Source: Osmia lignaria lignaria (lineage: Eukaryota; Arthropoda; Insecta; Hymenoptera; Megachilidae). From it: a stretch of 64,000 nt of DNA. Both the position numbers and the translations under genes were made by a program. Numbering within the stretch: the stretch's first letter is position 1; each line of letters opens with the position of its first letter. The stretch spans positions 3,254,001 to 3,318,000 of the forward strand of contig NW_027478165.1 in NCBI RefSeq assembly GCF_051020975.1. Reading direction: 5' to 3'. Shown here piece by piece: positions 22,219 through 36,707 of this stretch. Below the pieces are notes generated by a model. The model saw only the letters and a program-made list of their open reading frames with translations, was not told the DNA's origin and did no database searches.

Positions 22219-25116
22219 AATATCTCGGAAACGAAGCGAGCTATGGCAAAATGTTAAGAGACGTTTTTTGTAGAGAATTATGTTTCCTACAATTTATGTT
22301 CTATGATATTTTTTGATCAGAAGCGTAGTTTTCGAGATATATCGAGATATTTAAAAGTTCCGAAGCCGCACCAACATAATAGAGATACAGAAACACCGTG
22401 GCCCCTTTCTTTGAGATAACTCTGCACTAGTGCGAGCCGCAAATGCCACTTCCAGCTTAGCTGTGCAGAAGAAGAACAACCAGAAGAAGAAATATCTCGA
22501 AATATTTCCGTTAGGCTCCTTCCCTTGAGATAAATCTGCAAATATCTCGGAAACGAAGCGACCTATGGCAAAATGTTCAGAGACCTTTTTTGTAGAGAAT
22601 TAAGTTTCCTACTTTTTATCTTCTATGATATTTTTTGATCAGATGCGTAGTTCTGGAGATATATCAAGATATTTAAAAGTTCCGAAGCCGCACCAACATA
22701 ATAGAGATACAGAAACACCGTGGCCCCTCTCTTTGAGATAACTCTGCACTATTGCGAGCTGCAAATGCCACTTCCAGCTTAGCTGTGCAGAAGAAGAACA
22801 ACAAGAAAAAGAAATATCTCGAAATATGTCCGTCAGGCCAATTCCTTTGAGCTGAATCTGCAAATATCTCGGAAACGAAGCGAGCTATGGCAAAATGTTA
22901 AGAGACCTTTTTTGTAGAGAATTATGTTTCCTACAATTTATGTTCTATGATATTTTTTGATCAGAAGCGTAGTTTTCGAGATATATCGAGATATTTAAAA
23001 GTTCCGAAGCCGCACCAACATAATAGAGATACAGAAACACCGTGGCCCCTTTCTTTGAGATAACTCTGCACTAGTGCGAGCTGCAAATGCCACTTCCAGC
23101 TTAGCTGTGCAGAAGAAGAACAACAAGAAGAAGAAGTATCTCGAAATATGTCCGTCAGGCCCGTTCCTTTGAGCTGAATCTGCAAATATCTCGGAAACGA
23201 AGCGAGCTATGGCAAAATGTTAAGAGACGTTTTTTGTAGAGAATTATGTTTCCTACAGTTTATGTTCTATGATATTTTTTGATCAGAAGCGTAGTTTTCG
23301 AGATATATCGAGATATTTAAAAGTTCCGAAGCCGCACCAACATAATAGAGATACAGAAACACCGTGGCCCCTTTCTTTGAGATAACTCTGCACTAGTTCG
23401 AGCCGCAAATGCCACTTCCAGCTTAGCTGTGCAGAAGAAGAACAACCAGAAGAAGAAATATCTCGAAATATTTCCGTTAGGCTCCTTCCCTTGAGATAAA
23501 TCTGCAAATATCTCGGAAACGAAGCGACCTATGGCAAAATGTTCAGAGACCTTTTTTGTAGAGAATTAAGTTTCCTACTTTTTATCTTCTATGATATTTT
23601 TTGATCAGATGCGTAGTTCTCGAGATATATCAAGATATTTAAAAGTTCCGAAGCCGCACCAACATAATAGAGATACAGAAACACCGTGGCCCCTCTCTTT
23701 GAGATAACTCTGCACTATTGCGAGCTGCAAATGCCACTTCCAGCTTAGCTGTGCAGAAGAAGAACAACAAGAAGAAGAAATATCTCGAAATATGTCCGTC
23801 AGGCCAGTTCCTTTGAGCTGAATCTGCAAATATCTCGGAAACGAAGCGAGCTATGGCAAAATGTTAAGAGACCTTTTTTGTAGAGAATTAAGTTTCCTAC
23901 TTTTTATGTTCTATGATATTTTTTGATCAGAAGCGTAGTTTTCGAGATATATCGAGATATTTAAAAGTTCCGAAGACGCACCAACATAATAGAGATACAG
24001 AAACACCGTGGCCCCTTTCTTTGAGATAACTGTGCACTAGTGCGAGCCGCAAATGCCACTTCCAGCTTAGCTGTGCAGAAGAAGAACAACAAGAAGAAGA
24101 AATATCTCGAAATATGTCCGTCAGGCCAGTTCCTTTGAGCTGAATCTGCAAATATCTCGGAAACGAAACGAGCTATGGCAAAATGTTAAGAGACGTTTTT
24201 TGTAGAGAATTATGTTTCCTACAATTTATGTTCTATGATATTTTTTGATCAGAAGCGTAGTTTTCGAGATATATCGAGATATTTAAAAGTTCCGAAGACG
24301 CACCAACATAATAGAGATACAGAAACACCGTGGCCCCTTTCTTTGAGATAACTCTGCACTATTGCGAGCTGTAAATGCCACTTCCAGCTTAGCTGTGCAG
24401 AAGAAGAACAACAAGAAGAAGAAATATCTCGAAATATGCCCGTTAGGCCCCTTCCCTTGAGATATATCTGCAAATATCTCGGAAACGAAGCGAGCTATGG
24501 CAAAATGTTAAGAGACCTTTTTTGTAGAGAATTAAGTTTCCTACTTTTTATCTTCTATGATATTTTTTGATCAGATGCGTAGTTCTCGAGATATATCAAG
24601 ATATTTAAAAGTTCCGAAGCCGCACCAACATCATAGAGATACAGAAACACCGTGGCCCCTTTCTTTGAGATAACTCTGCACTATTGCGAGCTGTAAATGC
24701 CACTTCCAGCTTAGCTGTGCAGAAGAAGAACAACAAGAAGAAGAAATATCTCGAAATATGTCCGTCAGGCCCCTTCCCTTGAGATAAATCTGCAAATATC
24801 TCGGAAACGAAGCGAGCTATGGCAAAATGTTCAGAGACCTTTTTTGTAGAGAATTAAGTTTCCTACTTTTTATGTTCTATGATATTTTTTGATCAGATGC
24901 GTAGTTCTCGAGATATATCAAGATATTTAAAAGTTCCGAAGCCGCACCAACATAATAGAGATACAGAAACACCGTGGCCCCTTTCTTTGAGATAACTCTG
25001 CACTATTGCGAGCTGCAAATGCCACTTCCAGCTTAGCTGTGCAGAGGAAGAACAACAAGAAGAAGAAGTATCTCGAAATATGTCCGTCAGGCCCGTTCCT
25101 TTGAGCTGAATCTGCA
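22219..25116. repeat. B, G-E-B and G''-N-O strings ending in X-A
   Basis: Nine monomers: B, G', E, B, G'', N, O, X, A. N is marked by CCGAAGACGCACC with ACTGTGCACTAG, O by ATATGCCCGTTAGG. The X monomer (24473-24794) has the CAACATCATAGAG nonsense change. The stretch from G' onward is paralleled 4,508 bp (14 monomers) downstream: a private CTACAGTTTATG is at 23258 and again at 27766. Confidence 0.8.
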
Positions 25117-27048
25117 AATATCTCGGAAACGAAGCGAGCTATGGCAAAATGTTAAGAGACGTTTTTTGTAGAGAATTATCTTTCCTACAATTTATGTTCT
25201 ATGATATTTTTTGATCAGAAGCGTAGTTTTCGAGATATATCGAGATATTTAAAAGTTCCGAAGCCGCACCAACATAATAGAGATACAGAAACACCGTGGC
25301 CCCTTTCTTTGAGATAACTCTGCACTAGTGCGAGCCGCAAATGCCACTTCCAGCTTAGCTGTGCAGAAGAAGAACAACAAGAAGAAGAAATATCTCGAAA
25401 TATGTCCGACAGGCCCCTTCCCTTGAGATAAATCTGCAAATATCTCGGAAACGAAGCGAGCTATGGCGAAATGTTAAGAGACCTTTTTTGTAGAGAATTA
25501 AGTTTCCTACTTTTTATCTTCTATGATATTTTTTGATCAGATGCGTAGTTCTCGAGATATATCAAGATATTTAAAAGTTCCGAAGCCGCACCAACATAAT
25601 AGAGATACAGAAACACCGTGGCCCCTCTCTTTGAGATAACTCTGCACTATTGCGAGCTGCAAATGCCACTTCCAGCTTAGCTGTGCAGAAGAAGAACAAC
25701 AAGAAAAAGAAATATCTCGAAATACGTCCGTCAGGCCAGTTCCTTTGAGCTGAATCTGCAAATATCTCGGAAACGAAGCGAGCTATGGCAAAATGTTAAG
25801 AGACCTTTTTTGTAGAGAATTATGTTTCCTACAATTTATGTTCTATGATATTTTTTGATCAGAAGCGTAGTTTTCGAGATATATCGAGATATTTAAAAGT
25901 TCCGAAGCCGCACCAACATAATAGAGATACAGAAACACCGTGGCCCCTTTCTTTGAGATAACTCTGCACTAGTGCGAGCCGCAAATGCCACTTCCAGCTT
26001 AGCTGTGCAGAAGAAGAACAACAAGAAGAAGAAATATCTCGAAATATGTCCGACAGGCCCCTTCCCTTGAGATAAATCTGCAAATATCTCGGAAACGAAG
26101 CGAGCTATGGCGAAATGTTAAGAGACCTTTTTTGTAGAGAATTAAGTTTCCTACTTTTTATCTTCTATGATATTTTTTGATCAGATGCGTAGTTCTCGAG
26201 ATATATCAAGATATTTAAAAGTTCCGAAGCCGCACCAACATAATAGAGATACAGAAACACCGTGGCCCCTCTCTTTGAGATAACTCTGCACTATTGCGAG
26301 CTGCAAATGCCACTTCCAGCTTAGCTGTGCAGAAGAAGAACAACAAGAAAAAGAAATATCTCGAAATATGTCCGTCAGGCCAGTTCCTTTGAGCTGAATC
26401 TGCAAATATCTCGGAAACGAAGCGAGCTATGGCAAAATGTTAAGAGACCTTTTTTGTAGAGAATTATGTTTCCTACAATTTATGTTCCATGATATTTTTT
26501 GATCAGAAGCGTAGTTTTCGAGATATATCGAGATATTTAAAAGTTCCGAAGCCGCACCAACATAATAGAGATACAGAAACACCGTGGCCCCTTTCTTTGA
26601 GATAACTCTGCACTAGTGCGAGCTGCAAATGCCACTTCCAGCTTAGCTGTGCAGAAGAAGAACAACAAGAAGAAGAAGTATCTCGAAATATGTCCGTCAG
26701 GCCCGTTCCTTTGAGCTGAATCTGCAAATATCTCGGAAACGAAGCGAGCTATGGCAAAATGTTAAGAGACGTTTTTTGTAGAGAATTATGTTTCCTACAA
26801 TTTATGTTCTATGATATTTTTTGATCAGAAGCGTAGTTTTCGAGATATATCGAGATATTTAAAAGTTCCGAAGCCGCACCAACATAATAGAGATACAGAA
26901 ACACCGTGGCCCCTTTCTTTGAGATAACTCTGCACTAGTGCGAGCCGCAAATGCCACTTCCAGCTTAGCTGTGCAGAAGAAGAACAACCAGAAGAAGAAA
27001 TATCTCGAAATATTTCCGTTAGGCTCCTTCCCTTGAGATAAATCTGCA
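25117..27048. repeat. F-G-F-G-E-B string
   Basis: Six monomers repeating the double F-G arrangement of 15457-17066 and then B. The first G copy has the ACGTCC change (near 25724) otherwise seen in E'. The shared double F-G implies that this segment and eight-mer copy 2 derive from one expanded ancestor. Confidence 0.75.
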
Positions 27049-30000
27049 AATATCTCGGAAACGAAGCGACCTATGGCAAAATGTTCAGAGACCTTTTTTG
27101 TAGAGAATTAAGTTTCCTACTTTTTATCTTCTATGATATTTTTTGATCAGATGCGTAGTTCTCGAGATATATCAAGATATTTAAAAGTTCCGAAGCCGCA
27201 CCAACATAATAGAGATACAGAAACACCGTGGCCCCTCTCTTTGAGATAACTCTGCACTATTGCGAGCTGCAAATGCCACTTCCAGCTTAGCTGTGCAGAA
27301 GAAGAACAACAAGAAAAAGAAATATCTCGAAATATGTCCGTCAGGCCAGTTCCTTTGAGCTGAATCTGCAAATATCTCGGAAACGAAGCGAGCTATGGCA
27401 AAATGTTAAGAGACCTTTTTTGTAGAGAATTATGTTTCCTACAATTTATGTTCTATGATATTTTTTGATTAGAAGCGTAGTTTTCGAGATATATCGAGAT
27501 ATTTAAAAGTTCCGAAGCCGCACCAACATAATAGAGATACAGAAACACCGTGGCCCCTTTCTTTGAGATAACTCTGCACTAGTGCGAGCTGCAAATGCCA
27601 CTTCCAGCTTAGCTGTGCAGAAGAAGAACAACAAGAAGAAGAAGTATCTCGAAATATGTCCGTCAGGCCCGTTCCTTTGAGCTGAATCTGCAAATATCTC
27701 GGAAACGAAGCGAGCTATGGCAAAATGTTAAGAGACGTTTTTTGTAGAGAATTATGTTTCCTACAGTTTATGTTCTATGATATTTTTTGATCAGAAGCGT
27801 AGTTTTCGAGATATATCGAGATATTTAAAAGTTCCGAAGCCGCACCAACATAATAGAGATACAGAAACACCGTGGCCCCTTTCTTTGAGATAACTCTGCA
27901 CTAGTGCGAGCCGCAAATGCCACTTCCAGCTTAGCTGTGCAGAAGAAGAACAACCAGAAGAAGAAATATCTCGAAATATTTCCGTTAGGCTCCTTCCCTT
28001 GAGATAAATCTGCAAATATCTCGGAAACGAAGCGACCTATGGCAAAATGTTCAGAGACCTTTTTTGTAGAGAATTAAGTTTCCTACTTTTTATCTTCTAT
28101 GATATTTTTTGATCAGATGCGTAGTTCTCGAGATATATCAAGATATTTAAAAGTTCCGAAGCCGCACCAACATAATAGAGATACAGAAACACCGTGGCCC
28201 CTCTCTTTGAGATAACTCTGCACTATTGCGAGCTGCAAATGCCACTTCCAGCTTAGCTGTGCAGAAGAAGAACAACAAGAAGAAGAAATATCTCGAAATA
28301 TGTCCGTCAGGCCAGTTCCTTTGAGCTGAATCTGCAAATATCTCGGAAACGAAGCGGGCTATGGCAAAATGTTAAGAGACCTTTTTTGTAGAGAATTAAG
28401 TTTCCTACTTTTTATGTTCTATGATATTTTTTGATCAGAAGCGTAGTTTTCGAGATATATCGAGATATTTAAAAGTTCCGAAGACGCACCAACATAATAG
28501 AGATACAGAAACACCGTGGCCCCTTTCTTTGAGATAACTGTGCACTAGTGCGAGCCGCAAATGCCACTTCCAGCTTAGCTGTGCAGAAGAAGAACAACAA
28601 GAAGAAGAAATATCTCGAAATATGTCCGTCAGGCCAGTTCCTTTGAGCTGAATCTGCAAATATCTCGGAAACGAAACGAGCTATGGCAAAATGTTAAGAG
28701 ACGTTTTTTGTAGAGAATTATGTTTCCTACAATTTATGTTCTATGATATTTTTTGATCAGAAGCGTAGTTTTCGAGATATATCGAGATATTTAAAAGTTC
28801 CGAAGACGCACCAACATAATAGAGATACAGAAACACCGTGGCCCCTTTCTTTGAGATAACTCTGCACTATTGCGAGCTGTAAATGCCACTTCCAGCTTAG
28901 CTGTGCAGAAGAAGCACAACAAGAAGAAGAAATATCTCGAAATATGCCCGTTAGGCCCCTTCCCTTGAGATATATCTGCAAATATCTCGGAAACGAAGCG
29001 AGCTATGGCAAAATGTTAAGAGACCTTTTTTGTAGAGAATTAAGTTTCCTACTTTTTATCTTCTATGATATTTTTTGATCAGATGCGTAGTTCTCGAGAT
29101 ATATCAAGATATTTAAAAGTTCCGAAGCCGCACCAACATAATAGAGATACAGAAACACCGTGGCCCCTCTCTTTGAGATAACTCTGCACTATTGCGAGCT
29201 GCAAATGCCACTTCCAGCTTAGCTGTGCAGAAGAAGAACAACAAGAAGAAGAAATATCTCGAAATATGTCCGTCAGGCCAGTTCCTTTGAGCTGAATCTG
29301 CAAATATCTCGGAAACGAAGCGGGCTATGGCAAAATGTTAAGAGACCTTTTTTGTAGAGAATTAAGTTTCCTACTTTTTATGTTCTATGATATTTTTTGA
29401 TCAGAAGCGTAGTTTTCGAGATATATCGAGATATTTAAAAGTTCCGAAGACGCACCAACATAATAGAGATACAGAAACACCGTGGCCCCTTTCTTTGAGA
29501 TAACTGTGCACTAGTGCGAGCCGCAAATGCCACTTCCAGCTTAGCTGTGCAGAAGAAGAACAACAAGAAGAAGAAATATCTCGAAATATGTCCGTCAGGC
29601 CAGTTCCTTTGAGCTGAATCTGCAAATATCTCGGAAACGAAACGAGCTATGGCAAAATGTTAAGAGACGTTTTTTGTAGAGAATTATGTTTCCTACAATT
29701 TATGTTCTATGATATTTTTTGATCAGAAGCGTAGTTTTCGAGATATATCGAGATATTTAAAAGTTCCGAAGACGCACCAACATAATAGAGATACAGAAAC
29801 ACCGTGGCCCCTTTCTTTGAGATAACTCTGCACTATTGCGAGCTGTAAATGCCACTTCCAGCTTAGCTGTGCAGAAGAAGCACAACAAGAAGAAGAAATA
29901 TCTCGAAATATGCCCGTTAGGCCCCTTCCCTTGAGATATATCTGCAAATATCTCGGAAACGAAGCGAGCTATGGCAAAATGTTAAGAGACCTTTTTTGTA

Positions 30001-30268
30001 GAGAATTAAGTTTCCTACTTTTTATCTTCTATGATATTTTTTGATCAGATGCGTAGTTCTCGAGATATATCAAGATATTTAAAAGTTCCGAAGCCGCACC
30101 AACATCATAGAGATACAGAAACACCGTGGCCCCTTTCTTTGAGATAACTCTGCACTATTGCGAGCTGTAAATGCCACTTCCAGCTTAGCTGTGCAGAAGA
30201 AGAACAACAAGAAGAAGAAATATCTCGAAATATGTCCGTCAGGCCCCTTCCCTTGAGATAAATCTGCA
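27049..30268. repeat. G-E-B, G''-N-O, G''-N-O, X string
   Basis: Ten monomers paralleling 22541-24794 but with the G''-N-O trimer present twice. It ends in the third X monomer (29947-30268), carrying CAACATCATAGAG. Both O copies here have GAAGCACAAC instead of GAAGAACAAC. Confidence 0.85.
28015..29946. repeat. Tandemly duplicated G''-N-O trimer (2 x 966 bp)
   Basis: The units 28015-28980 and 28981-29946 share two changes absent from the older trimer at 23507-24472: GCGGGCTATGG near 28355 and 29321, and GAAGCACAAC near 28913 and 29879. The two units look identical by eye, so this duplication is among the youngest in domain I. Confidence 0.85.
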
Positions 30269-33200
30269 AATATCTCGGAAACGAAGCGAGCTATGGCAAA
30301 ATGTTCAGAGACCTTTTTTGTAGAGAATTAAGTTTCCTACTTTTTATGTTCTATGATATTTTTTGATCAGATGCGTAGTTCTCGAGATATATCAAGATAT
30401 TTAAAAGTTCCGAAGCCGCACCAACATAATAGAGATACAGAAACACCGTGGCCCCTTTCTTTGAGATAACTCTGCACTATTGCGAGCTGCAAATGCCACT
30501 TCCAGCTTAGCTGTGCAGAGGAAGAACAACAAGAAGAAGAAGTATCTCGAAATATGTCCGTCAGGCCCGTTCCTTTGAGCTGAATCTGCAAATATCTCGG
30601 AAACGAAGCGAGCTATGGCAAAATGTTAAGAGACGTTTTTTGTAGAGAATTATCTTTCCTACAATTTATGTTCTATGATATTTTTTGATCAGAAGCGTAG
30701 TTTTCGAGATATATCGAGATATTTAAAAGTTCCGAAGCCGCACCAACATAATAGAGATACAGAAACACCGTGGCCCCTTTCTTTGAGATAACTCTGCACT
30801 AGTGCGAGCCGCAAATGCCACTTCCAGCTTAGCTGTGCAGAAGAAGAACAACCAGAAGAAGAAATATCTCGAAATATTTCCGTTAGGCTCCTTCCCTTGA
30901 GATAAATCTGCAAATATCTCGGAAACGAAGCGACCTATGGCAAAATGTTCAGAGACCTTTTTTGTAGAGAATTAAGTTTCCTACTTTTTATGTTCTATGA
31001 TATTTTTTGATCAGATGCGTAGTTCTCGAGATATATCAAGATATTTAAAAGTTCCGAAGCCGCACCAACATAATAGAGATACAGAAACACCGTGGCCCCT
31101 TTCTTTGAGATAACTCTGCACTATTGCGAGCTGCAAATGCCACTTCCAGCTTAGCTGTGCAGAGGAAGAACAACAAGAAGAAGAAGTATCTCGAAATATG
31201 TCCGTCAGGCCCGTTCCTTTGAGCTGAATCTGCAAATATCTCGGAAACGAAGCGAGCTATGGCAAAATGTTAAGAGACGTTTTTTGTAGAGAATTATCTT
31301 TCCTACAATTTATGTTCTATGATATTTTTTGATCAGATGCGTAGTTTTCGAGATATATCGAGATATTTAAAAGTTCCGCAGCCGCACCAACATAATAGGG
31401 ATACAGAAACACCGTGGCCCCTTTCTTTGAGATAACTCTGCACTAGTGCGAGCCGCAAATGCCACTTCCAGCTTAGCTGTGCAGAAGAAGAACAACCAGA
31501 AGAAGAAATATCTCGAAATATTTCCGTTAGGCTCCTTCCCTTGAGATAAATCTGCAAATATCTCGGAAACGAAGCGAGCTATGGCGAAATGTTAAGAGAC
31601 CTTTTTTGTAGAGAATTAAGTTTCCTACTTTTTATCTTCTATGATATTTTTTGATCAGATGCGTAGTTCTCGAGATATATCAAGATATTTAAAAGTTCCG
31701 AAGCCGCACCAACATAATAGAGATACAGAAACACCGTGGCCCCTCTCTTTGAGATAACTCTGCACTATTGCGAGCTGCAAATGCCACTTCCAGCTTAGCT
31801 GTGCAGAAGAAGAACAACAAGAAGAAGAAATATCTCGAAATATGTCCGTCAGGCCAGTTCCTTTGAGCTGAATCTGCAAATATCTCGGAAACGAAGCGAG
31901 CTATGGCAAAATGTTAAGAGACCTTTTTTGTAGAGAATTAAGTTTCCTACTTTTTATGTTCTATGATATTTTTTGATCAGAAGCGTAGTTTTCGAGATAT
32001 ATCGAGATATTTAAAAGTTCCGAAGACGCACCAACATAATAGAGATACAGAAACACCGTGGCCCCTTTCTTTGAGATAACTGTGCACTAGTGCGAGCCGC
32101 AAATGCCACTTCCAGCTTAGCTGTGCAGAAGAAGAACAACAAGAAGAAGAAATATCTCGAAATATGTCCGTCAGGCCAGTTCCTTTGAGCTGAATCTGCA
32201 AATATCTCGGAAACGAAGCGAGCTATGGCAAAATCTTAAGAGACGTTTTTTGTAGAGAATTATGTTTCCTACAATTTATGTTCTATGATATTTTTTGATC
32301 AGAAGCGTAGTTTTCGAGATATATCAAGATATTTAAAAGTTCCGAAGCCGCACCAACATAATAGAGATACAGAAACACCGTGGCCCCTTTCTTTGAGATA
32401 ACTCTGCACTATTGCGAGCTGCAAATGCCACTTCCAGCTTAGCTGTGCAGAGGAAGAACAACAAGAAGAAGAAGTATCTCGAAATATGTCCGTCAGGCCC
32501 GTTCCTTTGAGCTGAATCTGCAAATATCTCGGAAACGAAGCGAGCTATGGCAAAATGTTAAGAGACGTTTTTTGTAGAGAATTATCTTTCCTACAATTTA
32601 TGTTCTATGATATTTTTTGATCAGAAGCGTAGTTTTCGAGATATATCGAGATATTTAAAAGTTCCGAAGCCGCACCAACATAATAGAGATACAGAAACAC
32701 CGTGGCCCCTTTCTTTGAGATAACTCTGCACTAGTGCGAGCCGCAAATGCCACTTCCAGCTTAGCTGTGCAGAAGAAGAACAACCAGAAGAAGAAATATC
32801 TCGAAATATTTCCGTTAGGCTCCTTCCCTTGAGATAAATCTGCAAATATCTCGGAAACGAAGCGACCTATGGCCAAATGTTCAGAGACCTTTTTTGTAGA
32901 GAATTAAGTTTCCTACTTTTTATGTTCTATGATATTTTTTGATCAGATGCGTAGTTCTCGAGATATATCAAGATATTTAAAAGTTCCGAAGCCGCACCAA
33001 CATAATAGAGATACAGAAACACCGTGGCCCCTTTCTTTGAGATAACTCTGCACTATTGCGAGCTGCAAATGCCACTTCCAGCTTAGCTGTGCAGAGGAAG
33101 AACAACAAGAAGAAGAAGTATCTCGAAATATGTCCGTCAGGCCCGTTCCTTTGAGCTGAATCTGCAAATATCTCGGAAACGAAGCGAGCTATGGCAAAAT

Positions 33201-34132
33201 GTTAAGAGACGTTTTTTGTAGAGAATTATCTTTCCTACAATTTATGTTCTATGATATTTTTTGATCAGATGCGTAGTTTTCGAGATATATCGAGATATTT
33301 AAAAGTTCCGAAGCCGCACCAACATAATAGGGATACAGAAACACCGTGGCCCCTTTCTTTGAGATAACTCTGCACTAGTGCGAGCCGCAAATGCCACTTC
33401 CAGCTTAGCTGTGCAGAAGAAGAACAACCAGAAGAAGAAATATCTCGAAATATTTCCGTTAGGCTCCTTCCCTTGAGATAAATCTGCAAATATCTCGGAA
33501 ACGAAGCGAGCTATGGCAAAATGTTAAGAGACGTTTTTTGTAGAGAATTATGTTTCCTACAATTTATGTTCTATGATATTTTTTGATCAGAAGCGTAGTT
33601 TTCGAGATATATCGAGATATTTAAAAGTTCCGAAGCCGCACCAACATAATAGAGATACAGAAACACCGTGGCCCCTTTCTTTGAGATAACTCTGCACTAG
33701 TGCGAGCCGCAAATGCCACTTCCAGCTTAGCTGTGCAGAAGAAGAACAACAAGAAGAAGAAATATCTCGAAATATGTCCGACAGGCCCCTTCCCTTGAGA
33801 TAAATCTGCAAATATCTCGGAAACGAAGCGAGCTATGGCGAAATGTTAAGAGACCTTTTTTGTAGAGAATTAAGTTTCCTACTTTTTATCTTCTATGATA
33901 TTTTTTGATCAGATGCGTAGTTCTCGAGATATATCAAGATATTTAAAAGTTCCGAAGCCGCACCAACATAATAGAGATACAGAAACACCGTGGCCCCTCT
34001 CTTTGAGATAACTCTGCACTATTGCGAGCTCTAAATGCCACTTCCAGCTTAGCTGTGCAGAAGAAGAACAACAAGAAAAAGAAATATCTCGAAATATGTC
34101 CGTCAGGCCAGTTCCTTTGAGCTGAATCTGCA
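30269..34132. repeat. Two six-monomer units A-B-A-C plus two
   Basis: A-B-A-C-G''-N (30269-32200) is followed by A-B-A-C-F-G (32201-34132), each 1,932 bp. The first A of the second unit is a mixture: its left end has the GAAGCGTAGTTTTCG of E or N, its right part is type A. The final two monomers differ between the units, which suggests that an exchange replaced the pair. Confidence 0.7.
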
Positions 34133-34454
34133 AATATATCGGAAACGAAGCGAGCTATGGCAAAATGTTAAGAGACCTTTTTTGTAGAGAATTAAGTTTC
34201 CTACTTTTTATGTTCTATGATATTTTTTGATCAGAAGCGTAGTTTTCGAGATATATCGAGATATTTAAAAGTTCCGAAGACGCACCAACATAATAGAGAT
34301 ACAGAAACACCGTGGCCCCTTTCTTTGAGATAACTGTGCACTAGTGCGAGCCGCAAATGCCACTTCCAGCTTAGCTGTGCAGAAGAAGAACAACAAGAAG
34401 AAGAAATATCTCGAAATATGTCCGTCAGGCCAGTTCCTTTGAGCTGAATCTGCA

Positions 34455-34775
34455 AATATCTCGGAAACGAAGCGAGCTATGGCAAAATCTTAAGAGACGT
34501 TTTTTGTAGAGAATTATGTTTCCTACAATTTATGTTCTATGATATTTTTTGATCAGAAGCGTAGTTTTCGAGATATATCGAGATATTTAAAAGTTCCGAA
34601 GACGCACCAACATAGTAGAGATACAGAAACACCGTGGCCCCTTCTTTGAGATAACTGTGCACTAGTGCGAGCCGCAAATGCCACTTCCAGCTTAGCTGTG
34701 CAGAAGAAGAACAACAAGAAGAAGAAATATCTCGAAATATGTCCGTCAGGCCCATTCCCTTGAGATAAATCTGCA
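34455..34775. repeat. 321-bp monomer with a one-base deletion
   Basis: The C-rich box reads GGCCCCTTCTTTG instead of GGCCCCTTTCTTTG (near 34637), shifting the array register by one base. The same deletion, in the same CAACATAGTAGAG background, occurs at 36708-37028, so the two probably descend from one event. Confidence 0.9.
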
Positions 34776-36707
34776 AATATCTCGGAAACGAAGCGAGCTA
34801 TGGCAAAATGTTAAGAGACCTTTTTTGTAGAGAATTATGTTTCCTACTTTTTATGTTCTATGATATTTTTTGATCAGATGCGTAGTTCTCGAGATATATC
34901 AAGATATTTAAAAGTTCCGAAGCCGCAACAACATAATAGAGATACAGAAACACCGTGGCCCCTTTCTTTGAGATAACTCTGCACTATTGCGAGCTGCAAA
35001 TGCCACTTCCAGCTTAGCTGTGCAGAGGAAGAACAACAAGAAGAAGAAATATCTCGAAATATGTCCGTCAGGCCCCTTCCCTTGAGATATATCTGCAAAT
35101 ATCTCGGAAACGAAGAGAGCTACGGCAAAATATTAAGAGACCTTTTTTGTAGAGAATTAAGTTTCCTACTTTTCATGTTCTATGATATTTTTTGATCAGA
35201 TGCGTAGTTCCCGAGATATATCAAGATATTTAAAAGTTCCGAAGCCGCACCAACGTAATAGAGATACAGAAACACCGTGGCCCCTTTCTTTGAGATAACT
35301 CTGCACTATTGCGAGCTGTAAATGCCACTTCCAGCTTAGCTGTGCAGAAGAAGAACAACAAGAAGAAGAAATATCTCGAAATATGTCCATCAGGACCCTT
35401 CCCTTGAGATAAATCTGCAAATATCTCGGAAACGAAATGAGCTATGGCAAAATGTTAAGAGACCTTTTTTGTAGAGAATTATGTTTCCTACAATTTAGGT
35501 TCTATGATATTTTTTGATCAGAAGCGTAGTTTTCGAGATATATCGAGATATGTAAAAGTTCCGAAGCCGCACCAACATAATAGAGATACAGAAACACCGT
35601 GGCCCCTTTCTTTGAGATAACTCTGCACTAGTGCGAGCCGCAAATGCCACTTCCAGCTTAGCTGTGCAGAAGAAGAACAACAAGAAGAAGAAATATCTCG
35701 AAATATGTCCGTCAGGCCAGTTCCTTTGAGCTGAATCTGCAAATATCTCGGAAACGAAACGAGCTATGGCAAAATGTTAAGAGACGTTTTTTGTAGAGAA
35801 TTATGTTTCCTACAATTTATGTTCTATGATATTTTTTGATCAGAAGCGTAGTTTTCGAGATATATCGAGATATTTAAAAGTTCCGAAGACGCACCAACAT
35901 AATAGAGATACAGAAACACCGTGGCCCCTTTCTTTGAGATAACTCTGCACTATTGCGAGCTGTAAATGCCACTTCCAGCTTAGCTGTGCAGAAGAAGAAC
36001 AACAAGAAGAAGAAATATCTCGAAATATGCCCGTTAGGCCCCTTCCCTTGAGATATATCTGCAAATATCTCGGAAACGAAGCGAGCTATGGCAAAATATT
36101 AAGAGACCTTTTTTGTAGAGAATTAAGTTTCCTACTTTTTATCTTCTATGATATTTTTTGATCAGAAGCGTAGTTTTCGAGATATATCGAGATATTTAAA
36201 AGTTCCGAAGACGCACCAACATAATAGAGATACAGAAACACCGTGGCCCCTTTCTTTGAGATAACTGTGCACTAGTGCGAGCCGCAAATGCCACTTCCAG
36301 CTTAGCTGTGCAGAAGAAGAACAACAAGAAGAAGAAATATCTCGAAATATGTCCGTCAGGCCAGTTCCTTTGAGCTGAATCTGCAAATATCTCGGAAACG
36401 AAGCGAGCTATGGCAAAATGTTAAGAGACGTTTTTTGTAGAGAATTATGTTTCCTACAATTTATGTTCTATGATATTTTTTGATCAGAAGCGTAGTTTTC
36501 GAGATATATCGAGATATTTAAAAGTTCCGAAGACGCACCAACATAGTAGAGATACAGAAACACCGTGGCCCCTTTCTTTGAGATAACTGTGCACTAGTGC
36601 GAGCCGCAAATGCCACTTCCAGCTTAGCTGTGCAGAAGAAGAACAACAAGAAGAAGAAATATCTCGAAATATGTCCGTCAGGCCAGTTCCTTTGAGCTGA
36701 ATCTGCA

